A stretch of DNA of 64,000 bases from Aldehydirespirator sp965219165 (GTDB lineage: Bacteria; Actinomycetota; Acidimicrobiia; Acidimicrobiales; Aldehydirespiratoraceae), in assembly GCA_965219165.1 (NCBI GenBank), contig CBDCMW010000002.1, forward strand, positions 3,224,001 to 3,288,000. The letters are read 5' to 3'. Within the stretch, counting starts at the first letter, position 1, and every line of letters begins with the position of its first letter. Positions 26,679-35,052 of this stretch are shown here, piece after piece. The notes beneath the pieces were generated by a model. The model had not been told where the DNA came from, did no database searches, and saw only the letters and a program-made list of their open reading frames with translations. The translations under genes were made by a program, and so were the position numbers.

Positions 26679-27082
26679 CTCCAGGTGTAATCCCCAGTAA
26701 TCGAATCGGGCTTGAGCTTGGAGTTGGAACCTTCGGCTCTGCTCGACCTGAGTTTGACCGTCGCGCCCTCGTCGTTCGGCACGACGCGCACGGTTACCTC
26801 GGTCTCGCCGCTCGGGACCGCGACATCATACCGGTCCACGGCGGGATCGAACTCCGGGAACATCCTAGTGTACCCGCGGTCGGACTCGATCGACAGCGAG
26901 TCCAGGGATGCGTCGCTGGACAGCTGCGCCCCCGCGGCCGGCGCCAGCACCGCCCCCGCGGCCATCGAGGCCGCCAGCGCGCACAGCAGCCTCGTCGCCC
27001 AGCGCCGCGCCCGTCTGCCGGCCCGCCGACCCCTCCGCCGAGGACCGCCGACTCTGCTCTCGTAAACCCGCTCCGACCGCAC
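26675..27082 (-). CDS. Signal-peptide end of the giant SLH protein, out of frame with the rest
   Basis: 135 residues. The start is GTG at 27080-27082 behind a good site (GGAAGG, 6 bases). An Arg-rich n-region, hydrophobic core LLCALAASMAAGAVLAP and cleavage site AAGA-QL make a convincing export signal. The first cadherin-like domain follows (SSDASLDSLSIES) and runs to GDYTWS, then stops at TGA. The missing end of that domain (TDRYTDLSIYVTAEDGTETK) is found in the next frame, whose TTG overlaps the stop (AGTTGAGG). A one-base shift here would restore a ~1515-aa protein. It could be a true mutation, phase variation, a programmed shift or a base error. Confidence 0.75.
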   Translation of the reverse strand: MRSERVYESRVGGPRRRGRRAGRRARRWATRLLCALAASMAAGAVLAPAAGAQLSSDASLDSLSIESDRGYTRMFPEFDPAVDRYDVAVPSGETEVTVRVVPNDEGATVKLRSSRAEGSNSKLKPDSITGDYTWS

Positions 27083-27267
27083 TGTTTGCCTTCCCGCGAA
27101 AAGCCGGGGACGCGAGACCTCCCGGCAACTTGGACCTAGGCGGACAGTAACCCGCGCCCTATCGCGAAACGGGGATGGTCCGCGCTGCTACTCCAAGCCG
27201 CGAATCGAGCCGCAAACCCCCGGTTGACGATGCGATGTCGGAAGTTGCGAGCGGCCCGGGCGGTGAA

Positions 27268-27666
27268 CTAGGCGGACGCGACCCGCAAGCGCAGCTCGGA
27301 CCGCTCCAGGGCGGCGGCTGCCCCAGCGTCGTCGGCGTCGGCAGCCAAGGCCTCAGCGGCCCGCTGGCGGGCATTCTCGGCCCGGGCCACATCGATCTCG
27401 GCCGCGGCCTCAGACACGTCCGAGAGGATGGTCACCCTGTTGTGGCTCACCTCCACGAAGCCCCTGTGCACGGCAAACGTGTCGCGCTCGCCGCCCGGGC
27501 GCAGCACGTCCACCGACCACGGGGCCAGCACGCCCAGGAAAGGCACATGACCGGCCTGGAACGCGATGTCGCCCTCCTCGGTGGTGCGAACGATCACCAT
27601 CTCGGCCGAGCCCGAGTAGGTCACCTCCTCGGGCGACACCAGCTCGACGTCGAGCTCCACGGCCAT
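27268..27666 (-). CDS. atpC: ATP synthase F1 subunit epsilon
   Basis: 132 aa. The N-terminal beta-sandwich is clear (LVSPEEVTYSGSAEMVIVRT, GHVPFLGVLAP, FAVHRGFVEV). The C-terminal two-helix domain is present but Ala-rich and short. Epsilon sits in the central stalk and moderates ATP hydrolysis. It is the last gene of the atp operon. The ATG at 27664-27666 is one base after the stop of a mini-ORF created by duplication of the atpD/atpC junction. The ~185 bases beyond the stop, before the SLH protein start, hold no convincing terminator. Confidence 0.95.
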   Translation of the reverse strand: MAVELDVELVSPEEVTYSGSAEMVIVRTTEEGDIAFQAGHVPFLGVLAPWSVDVLRPGGERDTFAVHRGFVEVSHNRVTILSDVSEAAAEIDVARAENARQRAAEALAADADDAGAAAALERSELRLRVASA

Positions 27667-27667
27667 G

Positions 27668-27715
27668 TCAGGCTCTCAACCCAGCGGTGCCCGGCACCGA
27701 GGCGCCACCAACCAT
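27668..27715 (-). other. Mini-ORF from a duplicated atpD-atpC junction
   Basis: The atpD stop context GCCTGACATGG is repeated at the atpC start, 49 bases away. The first copy opens a 15-codon ORF (MVGGASVPGTAGLRA) that ends in the same LRA-stop as atpD (ELRA). Its stop is one base before the atpC ATG. It resembles the start-stop ladders at atpA and etfA. Confidence 0.7.
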
Positions 27716-27716
27716 G

Positions 27717-29183
27717 TCAGGCCCGCAGCTCCGCGGCCTTGCGCTCGACGTCGGAAGCGCCGCCCACCATGTAGAAGGCCTGCTCGGGCAGATCGTCCAG
27801 GTCGCCGGTCACCAGCGCCTCGAACGACTCGATGGTCTCCGACACCGGTGTGAAGATCCCGTCCTGGCCGGTGAAGTTCTTGGCCACGAACATCGGCTGC
27901 GACAGGAAGCGCTGCACCTTGCGGGCCCGGTCCACCGTCACCCGGTCCTCCTCCGACAGCTCATCGAGGCCGAGGATGGCGATGATGTCCTGCAGCTCCT
28001 TGTAGCGCTGCAGCACCTCCTGCACCCGACGGGCCACGTTGTAGTGGCGCTCGCCCACCACCAGCGGGTCGAGGATCGTCGAGGTGGACGCCAGCGGGTC
28101 GACCGCCGGGTAGATGCCCAGCGCGGCGATGTCGCGGCTCAGCTCGGTGGTGCCGTCGAAGTGCGTGAACGAGGTGAACGGCGCGGGGTCGGTGTAGTCG
28201 TCGGCGGGCACGTACACGGCCTGCAGCGACGTGATCGACTTGCCCCGGGTGGAGGTGATCCGCTCCTGGAGATCGCCCATCTCGTCGGCCAGGGTGGGCT
28301 GGTAGCCAACCGCGGAGGGCATCCGGCCCAGCAGCGTGGACACCTCCGAGCCGGCCTGCACGAACCGGAAGATGTTGTCGATGAACAGCAGCACGTCCTG
28401 GTTCTGCACGTCGCGGAAGTACTCGGCCACAGTCACCCCGGCCAGCGCCACCCGCAGCCGCACGCCGGGCGGCTCGTCCATCTGGCCGAACACCAGGGCA
28501 GCCTTGTCGAGCACCCGGGTCTTGCCGTCGCCCATCACGGTCTCGCCCATCTCCAGGAACAGGTCGGTGCCCTCGCGGGTGCGCTCCCCCACACCGGCGA
28601 ACACCGACACGCCGCCGTGGTTGGTGGCCACCCGGGTGATCATCTCGGTGATGAGCACCGTCTTGCCCACGCCCGCCCCGCCGAACAAGCCGATCTTGCC
28701 GCCCTGCTTGTAGGGGGTGAGCAGATCGATCACCTTCACGCCCGTCTCGAACATCTGCGACGACGGCTCCAGCGAATCGAACGAGGGCGGCGGGCGGTGG
28801 ATGTCCCAGTGCTCGGGCGTGTCGTGGCCCGGCGTGTCAAGGCACTCGCCCATCACGTTCCACACATGGCCGAGGGTGCCGTCTCCCACCGGCACCTGGA
28901 TGCCGTGGCCGGAGTTGCGCACCTCGGTGCCGCGGGTGAGGCCGTCGGTGGGCTTGAGCGCGATGGCCCGCACCCGGTGGTCGCCGATCTGCTGGGCCAC
29001 CTCTGCGGGCACCCGGATGTCGGTGCCATCGACGGTGATCGTGAACTCGAGCTGGGTGTTGATCTCGGGCAGGTGCCCGGCTGGGAACTCGACGTCCACC
29101 ACCGGGCCGGCAATGGCGACGATGCGGCCAGTGCGAAGAGCTGTGTCGCCACCTGCTTCGGGGCGGGACTCTGTGACGGTCAT
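27717..29183 (-). CDS. atpD: ATP synthase F1 subunit beta
   Basis: A 488-aa catalytic subunit. The Walker A motif is GGAGVGKTVLITEM, the catalytic Glu lies in GVGERTREG, the Walker B region is DVLLFIDNIFRF, and the DELSEED element appears as LDELSEEDR. All the usual catalytic residues are present. The start is ATG at 29181-29183. The 16-base gap to atpG contains a 9-bp duplication of the atpG stop context (CACGGATAG). Confidence 0.98.
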   Translation of the reverse strand: MTVTESRPEAGGDTALRTGRIVAIAGPVVDVEFPAGHLPEINTQLEFTITVDGTDIRVPAEVAQQIGDHRVRAIALKPTDGLTRGTEVRNSGHGIQVPVGDGTLGHVWNVMGECLDTPGHDTPEHWDIHRPPPSFDSLEPSSQMFETGVKVIDLLTPYKQGGKIGLFGGAGVGKTVLITEMITRVATNHGGVSVFAGVGERTREGTDLFLEMGETVMGDGKTRVLDKAALVFGQMDEPPGVRLRVALAGVTVAEYFRDVQNQDVLLFIDNIFRFVQAGSEVSTLLGRMPSAVGYQPTLADEMGDLQERITSTRGKSITSLQAVYVPADDYTDPAPFTSFTHFDGTTELSRDIAALGIYPAVDPLASTSTILDPLVVGERHYNVARRVQEVLQRYKELQDIIAILGLDELSEEDRVTVDRARKVQRFLSQPMFVAKNFTGQDGIFTPVSETIESFEALVTGDLDDLPEQAFYMVGGASDVERKAAELRA

Positions 29184-29199
29184 TGCTATCCGTGGCTTT

Positions 29200-30186
29200 C
29201 TATCCGTGTAGTTCTGTCAGTGTCGTTGCGGTTGCCACCGGCACTCCCGCCAGCATCGACGCGAGAGCGGTCTCGACGCCGCCGTCCCGGCCACCATCCG
29301 CGCCCAGTGCTTCCGCGCCTCCGACAATCTCCATGATCTCGGTGGTGATGGCGTCCTGGCGGGCCTGGTTCATGGCCCTGGAGAGCTTGGTGATGAGCTC
29401 CTCGGCGTTGTCGGTGGCGGCCTTCATGGCCCGCTGGCGGCTGGCATGCTCCGACGCGGCCGCGTCGAGCAGCGCGCCGTAGAGCCGGGCCTCGGTGTAG
29501 CGGGGCAGCAACGCCTCCAGCACCGACTCGGGGGACGGCTCGAACTCGAAGCTCCCCTCCCGGCCCGTGCCCGAGCCCTCTGAAGCCATCATCTCGGTGT
29601 CGATCAGCGGCAGGAATCGCCGGACCACCACGCGCTGGGTGCCCATCGACACGAACTCGGTGTAGATCAGCTCCACCTGGTCGACGGCCTCCGACAGGAA
29701 CGACTCGCTGACCGTCTCGGCGACGTGGCGGGCGTCGTCGTAGGACGGGTTGTCGCTGAATCCCGACATGGCATGGTCGACGCGGTAGTTGCGGAAGCGG
29801 AAGTAGCTGGCCGATTTGCGGCCCACGCAGCACAGCGAATAGCCCTTGCCCTCCGACACGTGGGCCATGACCTGGCGCTCGGCGGTACGGATGACCGAGG
29901 TGTTGTAAGCCCCGGCCAGGCCGCGGTCGCCTGTGACCACGATGAACCCGACGTTTCTCACCTCCGGCGCCTGGCGCAGCAGCGGATGGTCGATCTCGGC
30001 GCCGCCCGCGGCAAGGTCCTCGATGACGCTGGTGATCAGCCGGGCGTAGGGCCGGGCCGCGTTGGCCCTCTGCATCGCCTTCACCACCCGGGTGGCCGCG
30101 ATCAGCTCCATGGCGCGGGTGATCTTCTTGGTGGACTGGATGCTGCCGATCCGCCGGCGCAGCTCGCGTTCTTTGCCTCCGGGCAC
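29200..30186 (-). CDS. atpG: ATP synthase F1 subunit gamma
   Basis: A 328-aa rotor subunit. The N-terminal helix is ELRRRIGSIQSTKKITRAMELIAATRVVKA and the C-terminal helix AMKAATDNAEELITKLSRAMNQARQDAITTEIMEIVGGA. The frame is open 21 codons farther upstream, but those codons are part of a dispersed repeat. A clear site (GGAGG, 7 bases) precedes the GTG at 30184-30186, giving MPGGKEREL, the conventional start. So the repeat has landed just upstream of this gene within the operon without damaging it. Confidence 0.96.
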   Translation of the reverse strand: MPGGKERELRRRIGSIQSTKKITRAMELIAATRVVKAMQRANAARPYARLITSVIEDLAAGGAEIDHPLLRQAPEVRNVGFIVVTGDRGLAGAYNTSVIRTAERQVMAHVSEGKGYSLCCVGRKSASYFRFRNYRVDHAMSGFSDNPSYDDARHVAETVSESFLSEAVDQVELIYTEFVSMGTQRVVVRRFLPLIDTEMMASEGSGTGREGSFEFEPSPESVLEALLPRYTEARLYGALLDAAASEHASRQRAMKAATDNAEELITKLSRAMNQARQDAITTEIMEIVGGAEALGADGGRDGGVETALASMLAGVPVATATTLTELHG

Positions 30187-30207
30187 GGCTCGGCCTCCGG
30201 TGAGGCG

Positions 30208-30290
30208 TGTTGTCCCGCCTTGTTCGCTACGACGGGCCGCTCGGGCCACCGTCTCGAAGATCCTCAGAACTACTTCCTATCCGCTCGGCC
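30208..30290 (+). repeat. Dispersed repeat, copy 3 (shortened), inside the atp operon
   Basis: GTTGTCCCGCCTTGTTCGCT to CTATCCGCTCGGCC. It occupies the atpA-atpG gap and overlaps the last few codons of atpA (stop at 30277), so the C-terminus of AtpA (GDGPSG) may be repeat-derived. Confidence 0.85.
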
Positions 30291-31923
30291 CGTCCCCGGC
30301 CCGGCTCAGGTCCTCTTCGGGCAGGGTCGTCTCGGCGTCGACCATGGTGGTCTGCTCCGCGCCCTGCTCGGCCGCTTCGGGCTCGGTGCCCGCCGCGGCT
30401 TCCGAGGTCTCGAACTGCTCGGCGAACGCCTTGACCCTGGCATCGAAGTCGTCGATGTCGTCGATCGCGCCGGTTGAGCGGATCGCCGCGAGCGTCGGCG
30501 CCTCACGGCTGCGGAACCAGTCCAGCAGCTCGCTCTCGAACCGTCCCACATCGCTGATCGGCACTCCGTCGAGGTAGCCGTGGGTGCCGGCATAGATGGA
30601 GACCACCTGCTCCTCCACCGGAAGCGGGCTGTTCACGCCCTGCTTGAGCAGCTCGGTGAGGCGGTAGCCCCGATCGAGCTGGGCCTTCGACACCGCGTCG
30701 AGGTCGGAGCCGAAGGCCGCGAAGGCCTCGAGCTCCCGGAACTGCTGCAGATCGCCCTTGAGCGTGCCCACCGCCGTCTTCATGGCCTTCACCTGAGCCG
30801 CGCCGCCCACCCGGCTGACCGAGATGCCCACGTCCACGGCAGGTCGGATGCCCGACTTGAACAGGTCGTCCTGAAGGAAGATCTGGCCGTCGGTGATGGA
30901 GATCACGTTGGTGGGTATGTAGGCCGAGACGTCGCCGGCCTTGGTCTCGATCACCGGCAGCGCGGTGAGCGATCCCGCGCCCCGCTCGTCGCTGAGCTTG
31001 GCTGCCCGCTCCAGCAGGCGGCTGTGAAGGTAGAACACGTCGCCCGGGTAGGCCTCGCGCCCCGGCGGGCGCCGCAGGAGCAGCGACACCTGGCGGTAGG
31101 CCTCGGCCTGCTTGGAGAGGTCGTCGTAGATGATCAGGGCGTGCTCGCCGTTCTCCATCCAGTGCTGCCCCATGGCGCAGCCGGCGTAGGGGGCGAGGTA
31201 CTTGTAGGGTGCGGGGTCCGACGCCGGCGCCACCACCACCACCGTGTAGTCCATGGCCCCGAGCGCGTCGAGAGTGGCCACCGCCTGGGCGACGGTGGAG
31301 GCCTTCTGGCCGATGGCCACATAGATGCAGTTCACACCGAGGCCGCGCTGGTTCAAGATGGTGTCGAGGGCGATCGTGGTCTTGCCCGTCTTGCGGTCGC
31401 CGATGATCAACTCGCGCTGCCCTCGGCCGATGGGGATCAGCGAGTCGATGGACTTGATGCCGGTCTGCATCGGCTCGTGCACCGGCTTGCGCCCGGTGAT
31501 GCCCGGCGCCTGGATCTCCATGCGCCGCGGGATCGGGTTGGACAGCGGTCCCTTGCCGTCCACCGGCTCGCCCAGCGGGTTGACCACCCGGCCGAGCAGG
31601 CCGTCGCCCACGGGGATCGACAGGATGTCGCCGGTGGCCTGCACCGGCTGACCCTCCTCGATGCCCTCCACATTGCCGAGGACGACCGCGCCGATGGAGG
31701 TCTCATCGAGGCTCAGCGCGAGTCCGACGACGCCGTTGGCGAAGCGCAGCATCTCGTTGACTGCCGCGTCGGGCAATCCCGACACGCGGGCTATTCCGTC
31801 CCCCACCTCGAGCACCCGGCCCACCGTGGACTGCTCCAGCGCGGGGGTGAATCCCTCAAGGTTCTGGCGGATGGCGGCGGCGATGTCTGCCGTGTTGATC
31901 GTGAGTTGTGCCGTGTCGCTCAT
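30277..31923 (-). CDS. atpA: ATP synthase F1 subunit alpha
   Basis: A 548-aa non-catalytic nucleotide-binding subunit. The Walker A motif is GDRKTGKTTIALDTI, with IGRGQRELIIGDR before it, and the Arg finger region VGISVSRVGGAAQVKAMK. The extended C-terminal tail (Ala/Glu-rich, ~35 residues after the usual end) is partly formed by the dispersed repeat. The true start is the ATG at 31921-31923 (MSDTAQLTINTADI). It is the last of four ATGs in a 14-bp tandem ladder; see the separate entry. Confidence 0.97.
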   Translation of the reverse strand: MSDTAQLTINTADIAAAIRQNLEGFTPALEQSTVGRVLEVGDGIARVSGLPDAAVNEMLRFANGVVGLALSLDETSIGAVVLGNVEGIEEGQPVQATGDILSIPVGDGLLGRVVNPLGEPVDGKGPLSNPIPRRMEIQAPGITGRKPVHEPMQTGIKSIDSLIPIGRGQRELIIGDRKTGKTTIALDTILNQRGLGVNCIYVAIGQKASTVAQAVATLDALGAMDYTVVVVAPASDPAPYKYLAPYAGCAMGQHWMENGEHALIIYDDLSKQAEAYRQVSLLLRRPPGREAYPGDVFYLHSRLLERAAKLSDERGAGSLTALPVIETKAGDVSAYIPTNVISITDGQIFLQDDLFKSGIRPAVDVGISVSRVGGAAQVKAMKTAVGTLKGDLQQFRELEAFAAFGSDLDAVSKAQLDRGYRLTELLKQGVNSPLPVEEQVVSIYAGTHGYLDGVPISDVGRFESELLDWFRSREAPTLAAIRSTGAIDDIDDFDARVKAFAEQFETSEAAAGTEPEAAEQGAEQTTMVDAETTLPEEDLSRAGDGPSG

Positions 31924-31982
31924 GTCTGGTCGCTCATTCTTGGTCACTCATTCTTGGTCACTCATACCTGGTCGCTCAATCT
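31921..31982 (-). repeat. 14-bp start-codon ladder in front of atpA
   Basis: On the minus strand ATGAGYGACCARRA is repeated with ATGs at 31963-65, 31949-51, 31935-37 and the real atpA ATG at 31921-23. A TTG copy lies at 31977-79. Each upstream ATG opens a five-residue ORF (MSDQE, MSDQE, MSDQT). Its TGA overlaps the next ATG as ATGA. The last step leads into AtpA, which itself begins MSDTA. An AGGAG lies just before the ladder. Confidence 0.85.
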
Positions 31983-32003
31983 CCTGTGTGGTGGCCGGCG
32001 CTC

Positions 32004-32546
32004 TCAGCGGAGGCCGGCTCGCATCTGCTGCAGGCGGCTGCGCACGCTGCCGTCGATCACGTCGTCGCCGATCTCGGTGACTGCCCCGCCGACGACGGTG
32101 GGATCCACGGTGGCCTGGATCTCCACATCGAGCCCCGAGGAGGCCTTGATGGCCGCGGCCAGCCGGGACCGCTGATCGCTGGTGAGCTCCACCGCGCTGC
32201 GCACCCTCGCCACCCGCCGGTTGCGGCCCGCCGCGGCCCGGTCGATAGCGGCTTCGATGATCTCGACGAGATCACCGCCGCGGCCCGCGCCGACCACCAG
32301 CGACACCAGCGCCGCAGTGGCGGGAAGGGCCTGACCGGCGAGCAGGTCCTCGGTGATCCCCAGCCGTCGCTCCACGTCTATGACCGCATCGGCCAGGGTC
32401 GACCGCAGCTCCTCGCTCTGCCGCAGCGCCTCGGCGAAGCGGCCCAACTCGTCCTCGACCTCGGCCTGGGCGCCCTCGGCCCGGGCCACGGCCAGAACGG
32501 CGTCGGCGTAACCGCTGATGCGGTCCGAGGCGGTCTGGTCGGCCAT
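32004..32546 (-). CDS. atpH: ATP synthase F1 subunit delta
   Basis: A 180-aa peripheral stalk subunit (OSCP homologue). The N-terminal helical bundle includes ISGYADAVLAVARAEGA, and the C-terminal conserved segment is ELTSDQRSRLAAAIKASSG then DPTVVGGAVTEIGDDVIDGSVRSRL. GGAGG 8 bases before the ATG is a good site. It lies between atpF and atpA in normal operon order. Confidence 0.95.
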   Translation of the reverse strand: MADQTASDRISGYADAVLAVARAEGAQAEVEDELGRFAEALRQSEELRSTLADAVIDVERRLGITEDLLAGQALPATAALVSLVVGAGRGGDLVEIIEAAIDRAAAGRNRRVARVRSAVELTSDQRSRLAAAIKASSGLDVEIQATVDPTVVGGAVTEIGDDVIDGSVRSRLQQMRAGLR

Positions 32547-32676
32547 CGCTCAGCCTCCGCTCGGGGCGGTTGCCGCGAAATCCCTGCGACTTTGCCACCT
32601 ATACGGTGGACAACTCACAGAAGTTGGCTCGGCAGCCGGGCAGAGACGCTGACTCGTGAGCAGACCGCGCATTGGC

Positions 32677-33459
32677 TCAGTTCCCGTCCCCGTTGATGCT
32701 GGCGCCGCCGGCCACCTCGTCGATATAGCCGTCGATGAGATTCCGGTGGACGTCCGCATCGAGGCTGGCACCCACCACCCGCTCGGCCGCGCCCACCGCG
32801 ATGGCGGCCACTTCGGAGCGCAGGTCGTCGATGGCCTGGCGACGACTCGACTCGATGTCGGCCGCGGCCCGGGCCCGCTGCTCGGCGATGTCGGCCTCGG
32901 CTCGGGCTTGCAGGTCCTGCCTCAACTGGTCGGCCTGGCCCCGGGCCTCGTCGATGATGGCCGCCGCGGCCGTCTTGGCCTCGGACAGCTGGGCCTCGTA
33001 CTCCGACTTGGTGCGCAGGGCGTCGGCCTTGGCCGTGTCCGCGGCGTCGAGGTCGGCCCGGATCTTCTCGGAGCGGGCGTCCATGGCCCGCTTGACCGCG
33101 GGGAAGCCCTTCCACCACATGAACGCGAACAGGATCACGAAGGCCGCACCGCCCCAGATGATCTCGTCGAGCTCGGGAAATATTAGGCTCGGCGCCTCGA
33201 CGCAGCCCTCCAAGTCATCCTCGAACTTCTCGAGGTCCTCCTTGGGCCCTTCTTCGAGCGCGTGCAGGCTGCCGTACTCCTCCTCGGCGTGCAGGACCTG
33301 CTCCAGGACGCAGCCGCCGATCGTCTCGCCCGAGGCCCAGGCCGGCCCGGCCGCGGCAAGCAGCACCGCTCCCGCCGCGCCGAAGGCGGCGATGAGAGAG
33401 CGCGCAGATCGGCGCCAGCGCCTCGCGGCACCTCTGAGCCTACGGATCGTTGTTGTCAT
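32677..33459 (-). CDS. atpF: ATP synthase Fo subunit b with an N-terminal exported extension
   Basis: 260 aa, about 80-90 longer than usual. Residues ~92-260 are a normal b subunit: a membrane segment IIWGGAAFVILFAFMWW followed by a long charged helix that forms the stator. Before it is an Arg-rich start, a hydrophobic stretch with an AWA-S-like cleavage site (~42), and a ~50-residue acidic helical segment with two cysteines (IGGCVLEQ and LEGCVEAP). I infer a signal peptide or extra membrane helix placing this piece outside the membrane, perhaps with a disulfide. The gene order atpE-F-H is normal. Confidence 0.92.
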   Translation of the reverse strand: MTTTIRRLRGAARRWRRSARSLIAAFGAAGAVLLAAAGPAWASGETIGGCVLEQVLHAEEEYGSLHALEEGPKEDLEKFEDDLEGCVEAPSLIFPELDEIIWGGAAFVILFAFMWWKGFPAVKRAMDARSEKIRADLDAADTAKADALRTKSEYEAQLSEAKTAAAAIIDEARGQADQLRQDLQARAEADIAEQRARAAADIESSRRQAIDDLRSEVAAIAVGAAERVVGASLDADVHRNLIDGYIDEVAGGASINGDGN

Positions 33460-33471
33460 GATCGCCTGCGC

Positions 33472-33729
33472 CTAGGGGAGCAGCAGGATGAAGACCACGA
33501 ACCCGATGAGGGCCAGCGCCTCGGTGAAGGCGATGCCGAGGAACATCGTGGTTCGGACCATGCCGGCGGACTCGGGCTGGCGGGCCATCGCCGAGATGGC
33601 GTTGCCGACCACGATGCCGATGCCCACGCCGGGCCCGACCGCGGCGAGGCCGTAGCCGAGACCGGCGCCGATGGCCTTGAGCCCTTCGACGAACTCGCCG
33701 GGAGCGGTCTGTGCGAGAAGACTTAGCAC
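33472..33729 (-). CDS. atpE: ATP synthase Fo subunit c
   Basis: An 85-aa hairpin of two membrane helices. The Gly-rich first helix is GAGLGYGLAAVGPGVGIGI, the polar loop ARQPES, and the ion-carrying Glu is in GIAFTEALALIGF. The residues around it fit the proton type rather than the Na+ type, which would usually have Gln in helix 1 and Glu-Ser/Thr in helix 2. GTG start at 33727-33729 with AGGAG 7 bases upstream. Confidence 0.96.
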   Translation of the reverse strand: MLSLLAQTAPGEFVEGLKAIGAGLGYGLAAVGPGVGIGIVVGNAISAMARQPESAGMVRTTMFLGIAFTEALALIGFVVFILLLP

Positions 33730-33802
33730 TTGCTTTCTCCTGTGGTTGGGTGATCTTGTGGAGGGGTGTGAGAGGTTGTCGGTGCGGATGTTCGGATCGC
33801 GC

Positions 33803-34570
33803 TCAGTGCTCGGGATGCATCGAGCCGCCGATGTAGACCGCGGTGAGAATGGTGAAGATGAAGGCCTGCAGGACCGAGACCAGGATCTCGAAGGCGGTCA
33901 TCAGGATCAGCATCACGAAGGGCAGGGCGGCCGGAACGTAGTAGAAGTCCCAAAGGGTGGCCGACAGGATGGCGAAGGTGACCAGCAGCAGGTGCCCGGC
34001 CACCATGTTGGCCCAGAGCCGGATCGCCAGCGAGAAGGGCCGCACCACGAAGGTGGACACGAACTCGATGGGCGTGACGATGACGTAGAGGACCTTGGGC
34101 ACGCCCGGCGGGAACAGCGAGTTCTTCAGGTAGCCGAACAGGCCCTGGCTCCTGGCCCCGACCACGTTGTAGATCACCCACACCAGCAGGGCGAGCGTGA
34201 TGGGGATAGCCATCCGGCTGTTGGCCGGGAACTGCACGAACGGGATGACCTCGGTGATGTTCGAGAACAGGATGAAGAAGAAAATCGAGGTCAGGAAGGG
34301 CATGAACTTGCGGCCGTCGGGGCCGATGGTCTGCATGACCACCGAGTTCTCGATGAAGTTCACCCCCGACTCGGCCACATGCTGTACGCCGACGGGCACC
34401 AGAGACTCGCGGGGGCGGCCGGCCAGTCCGAACAGCACCATGGTGGTCGCGGCCGCGGCCATGTAGATGATGGCGGTCTTGTTGATGGCCAGCGGCGTGC
34501 CGTCGAGCCAGATGGTGGGCCAGTCGAACAGGTGGCTGACAGGCGGGAACTCGAGAGCGAGGATGCTCAC
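33803..34570 (-). CDS. atpB: ATP synthase Fo subunit a
   Basis: A 255-aa membrane subunit forming the proton half-channels. The essential Arg is in FSLAIRLWANMVAGHLL, with several hydrophobic helices around it (FLTSIFFFILFSNI, ITLALLVWVIYNVV, FVMLILMTAFEILV). The long frame upstream is spurious. The GTG at 34568-34570, with GGAG 9 bases before it, overlaps the stop of the preceding membrane gene (GTGA), implying coupled translation. Confidence 0.95.
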   Translation of the reverse strand: MSILALEFPPVSHLFDWPTIWLDGTPLAINKTAIIYMAAAATTMVLFGLAGRPRESLVPVGVQHVAESGVNFIENSVVMQTIGPDGRKFMPFLTSIFFFILFSNITEVIPFVQFPANSRMAIPITLALLVWVIYNVVGARSQGLFGYLKNSLFPPGVPKVLYVIVTPIEFVSTFVVRPFSLAIRLWANMVAGHLLLVTFAILSATLWDFYYVPAALPFVMLILMTAFEILVSVLQAFIFTILTAVYIGGSMHPEH

Positions 34571-35052
34571 GCTGAACGCTCCAACGACGGTCGCGGCGGC
34601 TTGAGTCCCGGGAAGGCCAGCGACACCGAGACGTGGCGGGCCTCCACGATCAGCAGGCCCAGGTGGGTGACGAGCAGGCTCACTGCGAAGGGCAGCAGCT
34701 CGAACCAGTCGTGATGGCGGACAGGCAGCACAGCGGCGGTGACGATACCGAGGCGGACGACGTAACCACCCATTGCCGCGGCCATCATCGCGCTGGCTCC
34801 CATCCGGGCGCCCCAACCGATGACGGCCGCACCCAGCCCGAAGTTGACAAGCACCAGCGCGAGGGCCAACCCGACCGAGAGCGCCCCGGACCAACCCCAT
34901 CCGAGCGCACCGCCCGCCAGCAGCGGCACCGCGAACAGCACGGAGCGGCGGACCATGTCGCCGGCCACGGCCAACTCGGGCGCGGCCGGCGCCTCCGGCG
35001 AGACGGCCGCGCTCACCTCAGCAACCGGAGACGGATCGGGGTCGGCGCTCAT
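34567..35052 (-). CDS. Small membrane protein of the atp operon (AtpI-like)
   Basis: 161 aa, starting MSADPDPSPVAEV. After a Pro/Ala/Glu-rich soluble start there are about four membrane helices (VLFAVPLLAGGALGWGW, GLALALVLVNFGLGAAVI, MGGYVVRLGIVTAAVL, PFAVSLLVTHLGLLIV). It takes the position of the accessory i-subunit that helps c-ring assembly. Sequence identity to AtpI is not strong enough to be certain. Its ATG overlaps the previous stop (ATGA) and its stop overlaps atpB. Confidence 0.75.
   Translation of the reverse strand: MSADPDPSPVAEVSAAVSPEAPAAPELAVAGDMVRRSVLFAVPLLAGGALGWGWSGALSVGLALALVLVNFGLGAAVIGWGARMGASAMMAAAMGGYVVRLGIVTAAVLPVRHHDWFELLPFAVSLLVTHLGLLIVEARHVSVSLAFPGLKPPRPSLERSA

Noticed and set aside
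27083..27267. A riboswitch (for example c-di-GMP) upstream of the surface protein
   Set aside because: Some GC stems and a GCAAAC are present, but no consensus core could be built.
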